A stretch of DNA of 64,000 bases from Kitasatospora herbaricolor (GCF_030813695.1 NZ_JAUSVA010000002.1:8455501-8519500); one strand, 5' to 3'. Counted from the stretch's first letter, positions 42,390-51,445 are shown. Notes: generated by a model not told the origin, from the sequence alone. Program-made: numbers and translations.

Positions 42390-43273
42390 GCCGCCTCCCG
42401 GCGTCCGGTGCGGGCGTCGCCGGCCGTGCGGCGGGCGACGGTTCGTTCGGTGAGGTCGGCCCGGTCGTCGAGGTCCGACGGCTGCTCCGCGCGATCACCC
42501 CGGGCGGGGCCGGTCAGGTCCAGGCGGTGGTCGGCGGCCAGGATCGCGCGCTGCACCTCGCGCAGCGCCCGGCCGGGCTCGATGCCCAGCTCGGCGGTCA
42601 GGATCCGGTGCGCCGAGCGGTACACCCGCAGCGCGTCCGCCTGCCGCTCCGAGCGGTACAGCGCGATCATCAGCTGACGGTGGAACGCCTCGTGCAGCGG
42701 GTGCTCGGCAACCAGCGAGTAGAGCCGGCCGATCAGTTCACGGTGCCGCCCGGAGGCCAGCCCGGCGTCGATGTGCATGCCGACGCACTCCAGCCGGGCC
42801 TCCTCGGCCCAGGTGGTGAAGCCGTCCAGGATCGGGCCGGCCCGCAGGTCGCCGAGCGCGGGTCCGCGCCACAGCTCCAGCGCCGCCTCGAAGGCGACGG
42901 CGGCCTCCTCCGGCCTCCCGGCCCGGGCGGCCTTGCGCCCGCTCTGCATCAACTGCTGGAACTCCTCGGAGTCCAGCCGGTCGTCCGGGCCCAGCCGCAG
43001 GACGTACCCGGGGGAGCGGGTGGCGATGACGCTCTCCGGCCGGTCGGCGTCGGCGAGCAGCTTGCGCAGTTGGGAGATGTACACGTGGATCGCGGCCAGA
43101 TGGCGGCGGGGTGGGGCGTCCCCCCAGATCTCGTGGGCGAGTTGCGGTATCGGGACCACTTCCTCCGTCCTGACCAGCAGCGTCGCCAGCACGACCTCCA
43201 TGTTCCGGGCGTTGACGGTCGAGGTGCTGCTCCCGGTGTCGACGCGCAGGCTTCCGAGAATTTCGTATCTCAA
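42386..43273 (-). CDS. SARP family transcriptional activator
   Basis: Streptomyces antibiotic regulatory protein of 295 residues. An OmpR-like winged HTH occupies about residues 1-95 (NARNMEVVLATLLVRTEEVV, AAIHVYISQLRKLLADAD, ATRSPGYVLRL) and a bacterial transcriptional activation domain about 100-245 (FQQLMQSGRKAARAG, GPALGDLRAGP, HEAFHRQLMIALYRSERQADALRVY). The start is TTG at 43273 with GGGAG 6 nt upstream. SARPs bind heptameric direct repeats in 11- or 22-bp phase just before the -10 box; such repeats precede seven promoters in the cluster, making this their probable activator. It is separated from the upstream hydrolase gene by a strong hairpin. Confidence 0.95.
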   Translation of the reverse strand: MRYEILGSLRVDTGSSTSTVNARNMEVVLATLLVRTEEVVPIPQLAHEIWGDAPPRRHLAAIHVYISQLRKLLADADRPESVIATRSPGYVLRLGPDDRLDSEEFQQLMQSGRKAARAGRPEEAAVAFEAALELWRGPALGDLRAGPILDGFTTWAEEARLECVGMHIDAGLASGRHRELIGRLYSLVAEHPLHEAFHRQLMIALYRSERQADALRVYRSAHRILTAELGIEPGRALREVQRAILAADHRLDLTGPARGDRAEQPSDLDDRADLTERTVARRTAGDARTGRREAA

Positions 43274-43361
43274 TGCGGACTCCCTGAGTGTGTGTCGGCC
43301 ACCTCAGGTTGTCGCGCCGGACCTCGCCGCGCATCAGCGTATTCACGTATACGTAGCGGCG

Positions 43362-43398
43362 CGGGCCCCGTACGTACCGGGGGTACGTACGGGGCCCG
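43362..43398 (-). terminator. Perfect 17-bp hairpin between the hydrolase and SARP genes
   Basis: Stem 43362-43378 with 43382-43398, 3-nt loop, beginning 10 nt beyond the hydrolase stop codon. It probably ends the acetyltransferase-hydrolase transcript and lets the SARP-thioesterase pair be controlled separately. Confidence 0.8.
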
Positions 43399-43407
43399 TG
43401 ACCGGGA

Positions 43408-44496
43408 TCACCCCCGGTCGAGGGTTCGCAACTGTTCGGCGAGCGCGAGGCGCTGCGGGAGGTGCTCCCCGGTCATCCGCAGCACGGACAGCAAGGTCCA
43501 GAGCCGGGTCTGCGGGAAGTACCGGGGGGAGCCGTGGACGTCGTCGTGCACCCGCAGCCGCAGGCTGCGCAGCGAGCGCCGCAGACGCTCGGTGTCCGAG
43601 GGCGGGATGATCTCGTCGCGGGCACTGGCGACCAGCGCGACGGGGACGTCCACCGCGCTCAGCAGCCGGTGGTCCAGGGCCAGCGGGCCCAGTTCCTCGA
43701 AGACCCGGTCGGAGGTGGTGCGGGCGAGGTGCGCCAGGGTGTCCACGGTGACCCGCGGGACGTTGGCGCGCCAGGCCCGGTCGGTGAAGAAGTCGTGCAC
43801 CGGCAGGCCCGCGCCGACGATGCCGCGGATCCGGCGGTCGCCCAGTGCGGCGTGCAGGGCCAGGTTGCCGCTGAAGCTCAGCGCCAGCGCGTACGTCCGC
43901 GCGGTGTCGGCCCGTCCGGCGACCGCGTCCAGGACGGCGGGCAGCAGCGCGGGCGCCGACAGGTCGTACGGGAGCGGGTTCTCGCCCACCCCCGGCATCT
44001 CGGTCACCACCCCGGCCAGGCCGAACTCGGCCAGTTGGAGCAGCACCGGCGCCCATTGCTCCTTCAGGCTGATGATCCCGCCGGACATCAGCAGCAGGGG
44101 CTTGGGGTCCTCCGCCGACAGCCCGCCCGCCCAGGCGGCCACCGGGCCCGCGGGCGTCGGCACCTCCAGCCGCTCGATGCCGGGGAAGTCCGACGCCCAG
44201 CGCGCGAAGACGCTGCGGGCCCGCTCCTCGGCCTCCCGGCGCGCGGAGCCGGACGGGTACGGGAAGCGGGCCATGGTGTAGAACCGGCCGGCCTCCAGCA
44301 GCCTGCCCTCCTTCTCCAGCCGCTCCCCGGCCTCCGTCCAGCCCCGAACCCAGGAGCCGGGGCCGCCGTCGCCGTCGTCGGCCACGCCGTCCAGCACCGC
44401 CCCGTACTGCTCGGGGGTGATGCCCTGCGAGGTGGCCTGCGCCACCACGAACTGCTTGAGCTCGGCGAGGTCGTTCGCCGGCGCCTTGCTGGTCAC
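43408..44496 (-). CDS. Alpha/beta-hydrolase, tetronate acetate-eliminating enzyme (AbyA5-type)
   Basis: Protein of 362 residues from the GTG at 44496 (GGAG upstream; a GTG 21 bp earlier is also possible). An N-terminal helical cap (about 1-110, PGSWVRGWTEAGERL) precedes an alpha/beta-hydrolase core with LLLMSGGIISLKEQW, the nucleophile elbow ALSFSGNLALHAAL, an Asp in ASARDEIIPPSD and the late His in DDVHGSPRYFP. The FrsA-like fold and its place next to an E2-type acetyltransferase match AbyA5/Agg5, which removes acetate from the O-acetylated tetronate to give the exocyclic methylene used as dienophile. Assignment is by motif and context. Confidence 0.85.
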   Translation of the reverse strand: MTSKAPANDLAELKQFVVAQATSQGITPEQYGAVLDGVADDGDGGPGSWVRGWTEAGERLEKEGRLLEAGRFYTMARFPYPSGSARREAEERARSVFARWASDFPGIERLEVPTPAGPVAAWAGGLSAEDPKPLLLMSGGIISLKEQWAPVLLQLAEFGLAGVVTEMPGVGENPLPYDLSAPALLPAVLDAVAGRADTARTYALALSFSGNLALHAALGDRRIRGIVGAGLPVHDFFTDRAWRANVPRVTVDTLAHLARTTSDRVFEELGPLALDHRLLSAVDVPVALVASARDEIIPPSDTERLRRSLRSLRLRVHDDVHGSPRYFPQTRLWTLLSVLRMTGEHLPQRLALAEQLRTLDRG

Positions 44497-44572
44497 CCTG
44501 TGCACTCCGCTCGTCACGCCCGTCCCCGTTCCCGCCGTCGGCCCGCGCCGCCGGCCCCGCGCCGCGCCCCGC

Positions 44573-45400
44573 TCATCCGGCGGTCCGGGCGTCCGCCGGC
44601 GGCCGGTCCGGTGCGTCCGCCGGGGCCGGCCACTCCTGGAGCGCCTCACGGATCTCGGCCAGCACGTCGGCGGCCTCCGCCCCGTCGATCACCCGGTGGT
44701 CGAAGGCCAGACTGAGCCGCAGCACCGGGGCGGCGACGATCGCGCCGTCGCGCACCACCGGCCGCTCGACGATCCGGCCGACGCCGAGGGTGATCGTGGT
44801 GCCGCCCACCGAGTGGAAGCCGTCCACCGGCCGGTGGCCCAGCGAGGTCACCGCGAAGGTGCCGGTGATCAGCGGACGCAGGGTCAGGTCGCGGGCGGCG
44901 CGGGCGAACCGCCGGCGGCCGCGCAGCCAGGGCAGCGCGTGCAGGGCACGGATCCCGGCGAACTCCGGCAGTTCGGCCGGATCGCCCTCCCGCACCCGGT
45001 CCAGCCGGCGCTGCACCTCGGCGAGCCCCGCCGTGTGGGGTTCCGGAACCACGGTGGAGAGCACCACCCGGGTGCCGTCCAGGGTGCGGTCCAGGGTGAT
45101 CTTCCCGGCCACCGTGGAGAACCTGGCCAGCCTGGGGCGCAGCCCGCCCCGGTACGCCGCGTTGGCCTCCGGGTGACGGGCCAGCACACCGCCGGCGGCG
45201 ACCAGGACGTAGCCGGTCACCGAACGCCGCAGCCCGTCGGCGCGGGCCCGCTCCCGGTCGGCCAGCAGCCTGGTCGCGTCGATCTCGGTGTCCAGGAACA
45301 CCGGGGAGAAGTCCCGGATCGCCTCCAGGAAGAACAGGGTGTGCCGCCGCTCCCGCGGTGGCGGCGCGAGCTGGGGTGCGCGCCCGGTCGGACTGCCCAT
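44573..45400 (-). CDS. E2-type acyltransferase, tetronate O-acetyltransferase (AbyA4-type)
   Basis: Protein of 275 residues that is only the catalytic domain of a 2-oxoacid dehydrogenase E2 enzyme; lipoyl and E1/E3-binding domains are missing. The catalytic motif LAFDHRVIDGAEAADVL lies near the C-terminus, and ITGTFAVTSLGH with GGTTITLGVGRI precedes it, as in CoA-dependent acyltransferases. In agglomerin, abyssomicin and other tetronate pathways such a stand-alone E2 domain acetylates the primary hydroxyl of the tetronate before elimination. The ATG follows GGAGGG. It heads a minus-strand unit with the hydrolase (76-bp gap) and has a SARP-type promoter. Confidence 0.9.
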   Translation of the reverse strand: MGSPTGRAPQLAPPPRERRHTLFFLEAIRDFSPVFLDTEIDATRLLADRERARADGLRRSVTGYVLVAAGGVLARHPEANAAYRGGLRPRLARFSTVAGKITLDRTLDGTRVVLSTVVPEPHTAGLAEVQRRLDRVREGDPAELPEFAGIRALHALPWLRGRRRFARAARDLTLRPLITGTFAVTSLGHRPVDGFHSVGGTTITLGVGRIVERPVVRDGAIVAAPVLRLSLAFDHRVIDGAEAADVLAEIREALQEWPAPADAPDRPPADARTAG

Positions 45401-45435
45401 GGGATGGTCCCTCCGTCGTACCGGCAGAGGTGCCG

Positions 45436-45469
45436 AGCCTGTCGGATCCGGCTAATCGGTGACTGAATC
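45436..45469 (-). promoter_or_regulatory. SARP-type promoter of the acetyltransferase-hydrolase unit
   Basis: On the minus strand GATTCAG (45469-45463) and CGATTAG (45458-45452) are in 11-bp phase, followed after exactly 10 nt by CAGGCT (45441-45436), a NANNNT -10 candidate. The second box deviates at one position from the NNTTYAG pattern of the other promoters. Confidence 0.6.
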
Positions 45470-45608
45470 CCGGGGGCCGGTCCGCGACCGGCGACTGTGA
45501 AATCCTTGTGTCATCCGTTCGGGTGGCCCCGGTGCGTGGTTACGATCGAACGCAGCCTTGGGCGGACCCGCCAGCTCCGCCGGGCACCGGGGGAGGGATG
45601 ACCCAGCC

Positions 45609-47360
45609 GTGATCGCAGTCCGAGACATCTGCATCCGAACCGAAACCGTCCGGCAGACCGAGAACCGTCAGCTCCTCGCCGTCCTCGACGACGTGGCCGA
45701 CGGACGGGCGTCCGCCGTCGAACTCGCCGGCGACCCGGGCAGCGGCAAGACCAGGCTGCTCGCCGGGCTCGCCGAGACCGCCGCGGGCCGCGGCTTCACC
45801 GTCCTGAGAGGCCTCGCCGACCCGGCCGAACAGGACCTGCCGGGAAGCCTCTTCATCCAGGTGCTGCGCGGCTGGCTCGGCCTCGCCGACCGCGCCGGGC
45901 TGCGGGAGGAACTGCTCGCGGTGATCCGCCGGATCGCCGCCTCCGTGGACGACGCCGCGGGGTGCCCGACGCCCGAGCGGTTACGCGCACTCCTCGAACA
46001 GCACACCTGTCGCGGACTGCTGATCGTGCTGGACGACGTGCACGCCGCCGACCCGGCGTCACTCGCCCTGCTCGACCGGCTGGTGCGCTGGCCGGTGAAC
46101 GCGCCGCTCGCCCTGGTCGTCTCCTACCGGCCCCGGCAGGCCCCGGAGCGGCTGCGCGCCACCCTCGCCCGCGGCAGCCAGCTCGGCACCGTCCGCCGGA
46201 CCGAACTCGCCCCGCTCGGCCTCACCCAGGCCGCCGACCTGCTGGACCTGAACGCCACCGACCCGCGGCTGCGCATCCTGCACCGGGACGCCCAGGGCAA
46301 CCCGCTCTACCTGCAGGCGCTCGCCCGGATCTGCCCCAGCCGGCAGGTGGGCCGCCCCGACGGGCTGCTCGCCGACCTGCGCGGGCTGCCCTCCGACGCG
46401 GGGCTTCCCGACGTGCTGGCCCGCCACCTGGTGACCGAGCTCAGCGCCCTCGACCCGAAGCAGCAGACCGTGCTCGCCGCGGCCTCCGTGCTCGGCGACG
46501 ACATCGACGCCGGCACGGTCGCCGCCGTCGCCCGGCTCCCCGAGCCGGAGGTCTGCCGTCTGCTCGACGGGCTGCGCCGGGTCGACCTGCTGCGCCCGCT
46601 CTCCGGTACCCCGCGCAGCGTCTTCCGGCACCCGCTGGTGCGCTGGCTGGTGTACGACGGCACCGACGCCTGCTGGCGGGAGGACGCGCACCGCAGGGCC
46701 ATCGCCGTGCTCGCCGCCCGCGGGGCCCCGGTCGAACGGCGCGCCCTGCACACCGAACGGGCCACCCCCGGCCGGGACCCGCAGGACGCGGCCGTCCTCA
46801 CCGCCGCGGCGCGGGCCGCCCTGCGCGGCGGCGACATCGCGCTGGCCGGCCACTGGCTCTCCACGGCCCTGGCGGCCGTCGACCGCGCCGGCCCGGAGAC
46901 CGATCCCGGCCACCGGGTCGCCCGCGAACTGCTGGACACGGCGGCCGAGGTGGCGGCCCGGACGGGCTCGCGTGCCCTGCTCGCCGAGACGGCGGCCCGG
47001 CTCGGCCACGCGGACCGCCGGGGCCGCAGGGCCCGGGCGGACCGCGAGGTACGGGCGGAGGTCCCGGCGGCCGGGGCGGCGGCCGCGCCCCGGCGGGGCG
47101 GTGGCACCGCCCGCCGGGCCGTCCGCGCGCTGCCCGCCGCCCGCCCGGAGCCCGCCGGCGACGCGGCGCTCTCCGTGCTCACCGGCCGCGAACGCGAGAT
47201 CGCGGAACTGGTCGGCACCGGCCTGCGGACCCGCGAGATCGCCGACCGCCTCGGCCTCAGCGCCCGCACCGTCGAGGTCCACCTCGCCCGCACCTACCGG
47301 AAGCTGGGCATCGGCTCCCGGGCCGCCCTGGTCCGGATGGTCGTGCAGTCGGCGGCCTGA
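45609..47360 (+). CDS. LuxR family regulator with AAA ATPase domain (LAL-type), TTA-containing
   Basis: Regulator of 583 residues, short for the LAL family. It has an N-terminal ATPase domain with Walker A in LAGDPGSGKTRLLAGL (near residue 45) and Walker B in LLIVLDDVHAADP (near 142), a helical middle, and a C-terminal LuxR HTH (LSVLTGREREIAELVGTGL, LSARTVEVHLARTYRKLGIG). The GTG at 45609 follows GGGAGGG by about 11 nt; an ATG at 45598 is out of frame. Codon 125 (45981-45983) is TTA, the rare leucine codon read by the bldA tRNA, so translation should depend on development. It is divergent from the acetyltransferase gene and is probably a cluster-level activator. Confidence 0.93.
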   Translation: MIAVRDICIRTETVRQTENRQLLAVLDDVADGRASAVELAGDPGSGKTRLLAGLAETAAGRGFTVLRGLADPAEQDLPGSLFIQVLRGWLGLADRAGLREELLAVIRRIAASVDDAAGCPTPERLRALLEQHTCRGLLIVLDDVHAADPASLALLDRLVRWPVNAPLALVVSYRPRQAPERLRATLARGSQLGTVRRTELAPLGLTQAADLLDLNATDPRLRILHRDAQGNPLYLQALARICPSRQVGRPDGLLADLRGLPSDAGLPDVLARHLVTELSALDPKQQTVLAAASVLGDDIDAGTVAAVARLPEPEVCRLLDGLRRVDLLRPLSGTPRSVFRHPLVRWLVYDGTDACWREDAHRRAIAVLAARGAPVERRALHTERATPGRDPQDAAVLTAAARAALRGGDIALAGHWLSTALAAVDRAGPETDPGHRVARELLDTAAEVAARTGSRALLAETAARLGHADRRGRRARADREVRAEVPAAGAAAAPRRGGGTARRAVRALPAARPEPAGDAALSVLTGREREIAELVGTGLRTREIADRLGLSARTVEVHLARTYRKLGIGSRAALVRMVVQSAA

Positions 47361-47476
47361 CGGGCGGTCCGGGCCGCCGGCCGCCGTCGGCGCCCCGGGC
47401 CGCCGCCCCGGGCCGCCGCCCCGGGCCGCCGCCCCGTCGGCCGCCGCGCCGTCGGCCGGGCGGCTGCCGGTGCCCC

Positions 47477-47505
47477 GCTGAACTCCCGCTGAAGCGGCCC
47501 TGAAC
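47477..47505 (-). promoter_or_regulatory. Triple SARP-like box in reversed orientation
   Basis: On the minus strand CGTTCAG, GCTTCAG and AGTTCAG follow each other in 11-bp phase (plus-strand core 47477-47505). Unlike the other cluster boxes they point away from the downstream gene (monooxygenase at 47627), and no NANNNT hexamer lies 10 nt further. A possible plus-strand -10, TAGCGT, is at 47535-47540. Whether this is a working site is open. Confidence 0.5.
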
Positions 47506-47626
47506 GGCGATTGTCCCCGCTCCCGCTCCCCGGCTAGCGTCCCGTGCTGCGCTGCCCCCGCCCGCCGGGGACGGGCGGCAAGGACCATCCCGTCGCGGCG
47601 CGGCCGGGGGAGAGCACGGTGGGTTC

Positions 47627-48694
47627 GTGGACGTCGGGACTTCGCTGCACCTGGCGGTCGCCCTGGACGGGGCACCCGGGGGCGAGCCGCCACCGGCCGT
47701 GCCCGCGCCGGCGGCGGTCTGGGCGGACCGGGCCGCCGAGGCCGAGCGGGGACTGCTCGACCTGCTGACCCTGGACGACGCCCACGCGCCCCCGCCGGGC
47801 GGCGGAGCCCGCCCGGAGGCCGTCCAACTCGCCGCCGCGCTCGGGGCGCTGACCCGGTGGATCGGGATCGTGCCGACCGTCACCCCGACGCACAGTGAAC
47901 CGTTCCATCTCTCGACCGCCGTCGCCACCCTGGACTTCGTCACCACTGGCCGGGCCGGCTGCCTGGTCAGGGCCGGCCTGGACCGGGCCGAGGACGGGAC
48001 GGCGGGCCGCACCCCGGGCAGCGCGGAGGAGCGGCTCGCCGAGACCACGGAGGCCGTCGAGGTGATCCGCGCACTCTGGGACTCCTGGGACGACGACGCC
48101 GAGATCCGCGACACCGCACGGGGCCTGTTCCTGGACCGCACCCGGATCAGGCCCGTCGCCCACCGGGGCCCGCACCTGACCGTCCGCGGCCCGTCCGTCA
48201 CCCCGCGCCCGCCGCAGGGGCAACCGCCGGTCCTGGCCGCCGTCCGGGACGAAGGCACCCGCCGGCTCGCCGTCCGCGGCGCTGATCTGGCGCTCCTCGA
48301 CGCCGCCGACCCGGACGACGCCCGCGCGCAGGCCGCCCTGCTGCGCGCTGCCGAGGCCGCCGCAGGCCGGCCCGGCCCGCCCCTGCTGATCTTCGCCGAC
48401 CTGCCGGTCGCCCTCGACGGCGACCCGCGCCGGGCCGCCGCCCGCCGCCCGGCCGGCCCCGGCGCGTTCGCCGGCACACCCGAGGCGCTGGCCGCCGCCC
48501 TGGCGCACTGGCAGGCCGCCGGGCTCGACGGCGTCCGGCTGCTGCCCGCCTCCGTCGACCGCGACCTGCCGGCCGTCACCCGGGGCGTGGTGCCCGCCCT
48601 GCAGGCCCGCGGCGCCTTCCGCCGCCGCCAGGAGGCCGGCACCCTCCGCGCCCGCCTCGGCCTGCCCCGCCCCGCCGCCCGCCCCGGCCGCTGA
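47627..48694 (+). CDS. LLM-class (luciferase-like) flavin-dependent protein
   Basis: Protein of 355 residues of the bacterial luciferase-like TIM-barrel family. Visible blocks are AAEAERGLLDLLTLDDA near residue 40, LTRWIGIVPTVTPTHSEPFHLSTAVATLDFVTTGRAGCLV cut as a family core near 75-115, and AEETTEAVEVIRALWDSW-like sequence near 140. It is followed after 46 bp by a second LLM gene. The GTG at 47627 has GGTGGG upstream. It uses FMNH2 or F420 in principle; an SsuE-like reductase in the cluster favours FMNH2. Compared with its neighbour it is shorter and less conserved, so it may be a partner or a diverged copy. Confidence 0.85.
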   Translation: MDVGTSLHLAVALDGAPGGEPPPAVPAPAAVWADRAAEAERGLLDLLTLDDAHAPPPGGGARPEAVQLAAALGALTRWIGIVPTVTPTHSEPFHLSTAVATLDFVTTGRAGCLVRAGLDRAEDGTAGRTPGSAEERLAETTEAVEVIRALWDSWDDDAEIRDTARGLFLDRTRIRPVAHRGPHLTVRGPSVTPRPPQGQPPVLAAVRDEGTRRLAVRGADLALLDAADPDDARAQAALLRAAEAAAGRPGPPLLIFADLPVALDGDPRRAAARRPAGPGAFAGTPEALAAALAHWQAAGLDGVRLLPASVDRDLPAVTRGVVPALQARGAFRRRQEAGTLRARLGLPRPAARPGR

Positions 48695-48740
48695 TCCTGC
48701 CCACCGACCGCGTCCGCCGCCCGGCCCACAGGAGCCCCCG

Positions 48741-50006
48741 ATGCCCGTACCACCGCCCGGCGCCCGCCGTCAGGTCCTGCTCGCCGCCACCTTCCCGCAC
48801 AGCGTCTGGGTGGTCTGGGACGACCCCCGCTCCGGCAGCCAGATCGACTTCGCGTCGTTCCGGCACGCCGTGCGGACCGCCGAGCGCGGCCGCTTCGACT
48901 TCTTCCTGATCGCCGAGACCCTGCGGCTGCGCGAGCACGCCGGACGGCTGGACGACCTGGAGGTGGCCGGCCGACCGCACAGCCCGACCGTGATGTCCGC
49001 GCTGGCCGCCGTCACCCGGCACATCGGGTTGGTGCCCACCATGAGCAGCACCTACAACGAGCCGTACGAACTGGCCCGCCAGATCGCCACCCTCGACCAC
49101 CTCTCGGCCGGCCGGGCGGGCTGGAACATCGTCACCACCGCCGACCCCGAGGCCGGGGTGAACTTCCGCCGCGGCGCCCACCTCGCCCACGCCGACCGGT
49201 ACGCCCGGGCCGAGGAGTTCGTCCGCGCCGCCACCGCCCTCTGGGCCGGGGGCACCACCACCCCGCAGCGGCACCGGGGCACCCACATCGACCTGGAGGG
49301 GACGTTCACCCTGCCGCCGGGGCCGCAGGGCCGCCCCGTCCTCGTACAGGCCGGCGACTCGGCCGACGGACAGGCCTTCGCGGTGCGGCACGCCGACATC
49401 GTCTTCTCGCTGCACGACCGGCCCGCCGAGGGGCGCCGGTTCCGCACCGCGATCCGCGCCCGCGCCCGGGCCCTGGGCCGCGACCCGGACTCGCTCAAGG
49501 TGATGCCCGGCGCGGGGTTCGTCCTCGGCGACACCGCCGGGGACGCCGCCGAGCGCTCCCGCGACGTGGCCCTGCGCCAGGTGACCCCGGTGGTCGCCCT
49601 CACCCGGATCGGGCAGCTCTGGGGCGCCGACCTGTCCGGCCGCGACCCCGACGACCCACCGCCACCGCCCGCCGGGCCGCCCGGCTCACCCGCGGCGGCG
49701 ATGTACGACCGGGCCGTCGCCGAAGGCCTGTCGATCCGCGAACTCGCCATCCGCAGCCTGCTCCGGCACACCTTCACCGGCACCCCCGCCGAGGTCGCCG
49801 CCCGGATCGACGAGAACGTCCGGACCGGCGCCGCCGACGGCTACATCCTGGCCGGCCACCTCAACCCCGTCGGTTTCGACGAGTTCACCGACCGGGTGGT
49901 GCCGCACCTCCAGGAGCGCGGGGTGCTGCGCACCGCCTACACCGAGGGGGCCACCCTGCGGGAGAACCTCGGCCTGACCACCCGGCGGCCGGGCGTCGCC
50001 CGGTGA
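48741..50006 (+). CDS. FMN-dependent monooxygenase, NtaA/SnaA/DszA family
   Basis: Protein of 421 residues with the family's core: VRTAERGRFDFFLIAETL near residue 50, LAAVTRHIGLVPTMSSTYNEPYELARQIATLDHL near 90-125 as the conserved barrel region, SAGRAGWNIVTT, and HRGTHIDLEGTFTLPPGPQGRPVLVQAG. This two-component monooxygenase family consumes FMNH2 supplied by a separate reductase; the SsuE-type gene at 18573 is the obvious candidate. Homologues occur in abyssomicin-type clusters (AbyE/AbmE), where I recall a Baeyer-Villiger-type role. Its stop overlaps the start of the exporter gene by 4 bp (GTGA). Confidence 0.9.
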   Translation: MPVPPPGARRQVLLAATFPHSVWVVWDDPRSGSQIDFASFRHAVRTAERGRFDFFLIAETLRLREHAGRLDDLEVAGRPHSPTVMSALAAVTRHIGLVPTMSSTYNEPYELARQIATLDHLSAGRAGWNIVTTADPEAGVNFRRGAHLAHADRYARAEEFVRAATALWAGGTTTPQRHRGTHIDLEGTFTLPPGPQGRPVLVQAGDSADGQAFAVRHADIVFSLHDRPAEGRRFRTAIRARARALGRDPDSLKVMPGAGFVLGDTAGDAAERSRDVALRQVTPVVALTRIGQLWGADLSGRDPDDPPPPPAGPPGSPAAAMYDRAVAEGLSIRELAIRSLLRHTFTGTPAEVAARIDENVRTGAADGYILAGHLNPVGFDEFTDRVVPHLQERGVLRTAYTEGATLRENLGLTTRRPGVAR

Positions 50007-51445
50007 CCGCGCCGCCCCGTGCGGGCCGGCCCCGCCCGGCGGGCCGCGGCCCCGCGGCGCCCCGCCCCGGGCCGGCCCTCGCGGCGCTCGCCGCCTGCCA
50101 GCTGATGGTGGTGCTGGACGCCAGCGCCGTCAACGTCGCGCTGCCCCGGCTCCGGGAGGACCTCGGGTTCACCGACGCGGGGCTGTCCTGGGTGGTCAAC
50201 GCCTACGTGCTCACCTACGGGGGACTGCTGCTGCTCGGCGGGCGCTCCGGCGACGTCCTGGGCCGGCGGCGGATGTTCCTCACCGGGATGTGGACCTTCA
50301 CCGCCGCCTCCCTGCTCGCCGGCGCGGCCCCCGACGGCACCGTGCTGATCGCCGCGCGCGCCCTCCAGGGCGTCGGCGGGGCCGTCGCCTCACCGACCGC
50401 GCTCGCCCTGATCGGCACCCTGTTCGACGGCCCGGCCCGGGCCCGGGCCATCGGCGTGTACGGGGCGGTGTCCGGCGTCGGCGGGGCGATCGGCCTGGTG
50501 CTCGGCGGGGTGCTCACCGACGCGCTGTCCTGGCGGGCGGTGATGTTCCTGACCGTGCTGCCGGGCGCCGCCGCGGCCCTGCTCGCCCGCCGGCACATCC
50601 CCGAGTCGCCGCGCACCCCGGGCCGGTTCGACGTGCCGGGCGCGGTGCTGGCCACCCTCGGCTGCTTCGCGCTCACCTACGCCGTCGTGCACGGCTCCGA
50701 ACACGGCTGGACGTCGGCCGGCACCCTGGCACCGGCCGCCGCCGCGCCGCTGCTGCTGGTGGCCTTCGTGGTGGCCGAGCGGCGGGCCCCGCAGCCGCTG
50801 GTGCCGCGCGCGCTGGTGGCCGACCGCCGCCGGGCGGCGGCCAACGCCTTGCTGGCCCTGCTCTCCGCGACCAGTTTCGGCTCCGGCTACCTGCTGACCC
50901 AGTACCTGCAGCGCGGCCTCGGCCTCGGCCCGGCGGCGACCGGACTGGCCTTCCTCCCGTGGAGCCTGCTGGTCTTCGCCGGCGCCCGGCTGGCCGCTCC
51001 GCTGGAGGCCCGCGCCGGGCCGCGCGCCGCGCTGCTGGCGGGCAGCACGGCCACCGTGGCCGGCGCCGCCCTGCTGGCCGGCCGGACCCCCGGCGGCTAC
51101 GCCGAGGGCGTGCTGCCCGCGCTCTGCCTCTTCGGCCTGGGCATCGGTCTGGCCTTCGCCGCCGTCACCCGGGCCGGGCTGGTGGCGCCGCCGGAGCTCA
51201 CCGGAGCGGCGGCCGGGCTGCTGAACGTCTCCCAGCGGCTCGGCGGCACGCTCGGGCTGGCCGTACTGGTGGCCGTCGGCGGCTTCGGCTCCGCCTTCGT
51301 GGTCGTCCTGCTCTACACCCTGGCCACGGTCGCGCTGGTCCCGTTCGCCGCCCGCCCGCCGGTGGAGGCGCCCGGCACGGCGCCGCCCGCCGTCGGGGCG
51401 TCCGGCACGGCGCCGCCCGCCGCCGGGGACGGGGCCGTGGGATGA
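50003..51445 (+). CDS. MFS exporter, DHA2 (EmrB/QacA) family
   Basis: Membrane transporter of 480 residues. Signature motifs of the drug/H+ antiporter 2 family are present: motif D1 in LMVVLDASAVNVALPRL near residue 35, motif A in GGRSGDVLGRRRMFLTG near 75, and the antiporter motif C in GAVSGVGGAIGLVLGGVL near 155. Twelve to fourteen helices follow. It is translationally coupled to the monooxygenase and probably exports the final product, giving self-resistance. The GTG at 50003 is the start. Confidence 0.93.
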   Translation: MTAPPRAGRPRPAGRGPAAPRPGPALAALAACQLMVVLDASAVNVALPRLREDLGFTDAGLSWVVNAYVLTYGGLLLLGGRSGDVLGRRRMFLTGMWTFTAASLLAGAAPDGTVLIAARALQGVGGAVASPTALALIGTLFDGPARARAIGVYGAVSGVGGAIGLVLGGVLTDALSWRAVMFLTVLPGAAAALLARRHIPESPRTPGRFDVPGAVLATLGCFALTYAVVHGSEHGWTSAGTLAPAAAAPLLLVAFVVAERRAPQPLVPRALVADRRRAAANALLALLSATSFGSGYLLTQYLQRGLGLGPAATGLAFLPWSLLVFAGARLAAPLEARAGPRAALLAGSTATVAGAALLAGRTPGGYAEGVLPALCLFGLGIGLAFAAVTRAGLVAPPELTGAAAGLLNVSQRLGGTLGLAVLVAVGGFGSAFVVVLLYTLATVALVPFAARPPVEAPGTAPPAVGASGTAPPAAGDGAVG

